DNA of 64,000 nucleotides from Spinellus fusiger (taxonomy: Eukaryota; Mucoromycota; Mucoromycetes; Mucorales; Phycomycetaceae): the NCBI GenBank assembly GCA_025094145.1, contig JALLLS010000060.1:124001-188000 (forward strand), written 5' to 3'. How positions within the stretch are numbered: the stretch's first letter is position 1; every line of letters starts with the position of its first letter. A program made the position numbers and the translations under genes. A model generated the notes under the pieces. The model was not told the origin of the DNA. It searched no databases and saw only the letters and a list, made by a program, of their open reading frames with translations. Below, in pieces: positions 63,095 to 64,000 of this stretch.

Positions 63095-64000
63095 TGGTAA
63101 AGCGTAGTTTATTAAAGACGAATGACACGGTATGTCTAGATTCCCCAAAGATTATGTCACAAGATGATTCAAACGCACTGAATGTTTCCAGGGATATCTC
63201 CAAAGCCTAGTCATTTTCAGTGCTGTTTATTGTTTATTGTTTATATTTATTATTTATTATTTATTATTTATTATTTATTATTTATTATTTATTATTTATT
63301 ATTTATTATTTATTATTTGTATTTGTACTTGTACTTGTATTTGTACTTGTATTTGTATTAATTTTTTTTACATAGAATTAAATGGTACATAGTTCTAAAC
63401 CAATTCATTAATAATAATAAAAAAGGTAAACACTGGTCTACCCAGGAGAAAGGTCTACTCTGTCTCATGAAAACAGAGAATACCAATGAATACATTGCTT
63501 GTTCTTATAGTTTATTTAGTTTTGAAGGATACACTCCACTACCCAACACGTGGTGCATAGAAAGTATGAGAAGTAATGGCATCCCCATTCATCCATCGTC
63601 TGTAGTGTAACCCTCTCTTGTGGGAGAGTAATAAATCATTAGGTTGCACGCCCCTGGATATTCATTACAGTTCAAAGTATATTTATATATTTATATATTT
63701 ATATAAATATTTATACTCATTACAATATTGTTTATTTCTCTCTTTTATGTCTATACCAGCAATCTATTTTGGGGATAATAAAATGAGATAGAGAGTGAGA
63801 GATAGAATCCATAAAGAAAAGATATACATTTCATAAAGTCAATTCTTCCAATAATGTTCAGCTGTGTTTAGGCTAACTTTGTTACAGTTTATCTCTTTCC
63901 TCATGGTATCACTAAATACAATAGAAAAGAAGCAGCTAAAAAACACACTTTTATTTGTTATTGGGGTAGATCTCAAGAAGCACTCATATACATGCATAGC
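63095..64000. other. Intergenic end of window
   Basis: Holds a (TTTATTA)-type microsatellite at about 63226-63320, followed by (GTATTTGTACTT)n to 63360. Another TATTTATA repeat lies at 63678-63710. No gene recognised up to the window end. Confidence 0.7.

Overview
This is a eukaryotic nuclear window, almost certainly from a filamentous early-diverging fungus (Mucoromycota, Mucorales-like). The evidence is multi-exon genes with very short introns (about 40-85 nt, GT-AG plus two probable GC-AG) carrying CTAAC/CTAAT-type branch points, AT-rich intergenic DNA, typical fungal proteins, and abundant Tc1/mariner, LINE and Fanzor relics. The taxonomic call is inference from protein resemblance and gene architecture. 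No rRNA gene, tRNA gene, CRISPR array or prokaryotic operon was recognised by eye.

Layout. 1-7.7 kb: PP2A catalytic subunit (minus), a SNF2/STH1-type chromatin-remodelling ATPase (plus) and a small orphan ORF. 8.3-13.5 kb: a nest of transposable elements enclosed by two 745-nt inverted arms. 13.5-18.2 kb: gene-poor. 18.2-23.3 kb: a TCERG1-like WW/FF protein and proteasome beta-3, diverging from a 143-bp promoter with a palindromic CRE, then the proteasome ATPase Rpt5. 25.7-28.8 kb: a TA-CACACC-ended element (called R1 here) split by a pseudogenised mariner with 130-bp TIRs. 29.7-35 kb: a FUSC/ArAE-type membrane protein and the mitochondrial zinc-finger protein Zim17. 37-42 kb: a second transposon nest (mariner, R1, LINE fragment, mariner, R1). 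43.2-43.7 kb: the C-terminal remnant of a Fanzor nuclease (eukaryotic TnpB relative), followed by two copies of the R1 end motif. 47-51.5 kb: a small zinc-ribbon gene, a 12-bp minisatellite, a SET/MYND-like fragment and an orphan two-exon gene. 52.1-53.1 kb: another mariner relic. 53.7-63.1 kb: a dense gene block with a CofD-like protein (apparent frameshift), proteasome regulator PI31, RNA-cyclase-like RCL1, a Rab18-type GTPase and a siderophore-type MFS transporter.

How the genes relate: three proteasome genes (beta-3, Rpt5, PI31) lie in one window, two of them in tandem. Most other genes are unrelated housekeeping genes, and the gene-poor stretches between gene blocks are filled with transposon debris. 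The most unusual content is the Fanzor remnant together with the R1 family. R1 has inverted ends and a TA target like Tc1/mariner elements and is present in at least five copies; its end motif also occurs twice immediately downstream of the Fanzor coding remnant.
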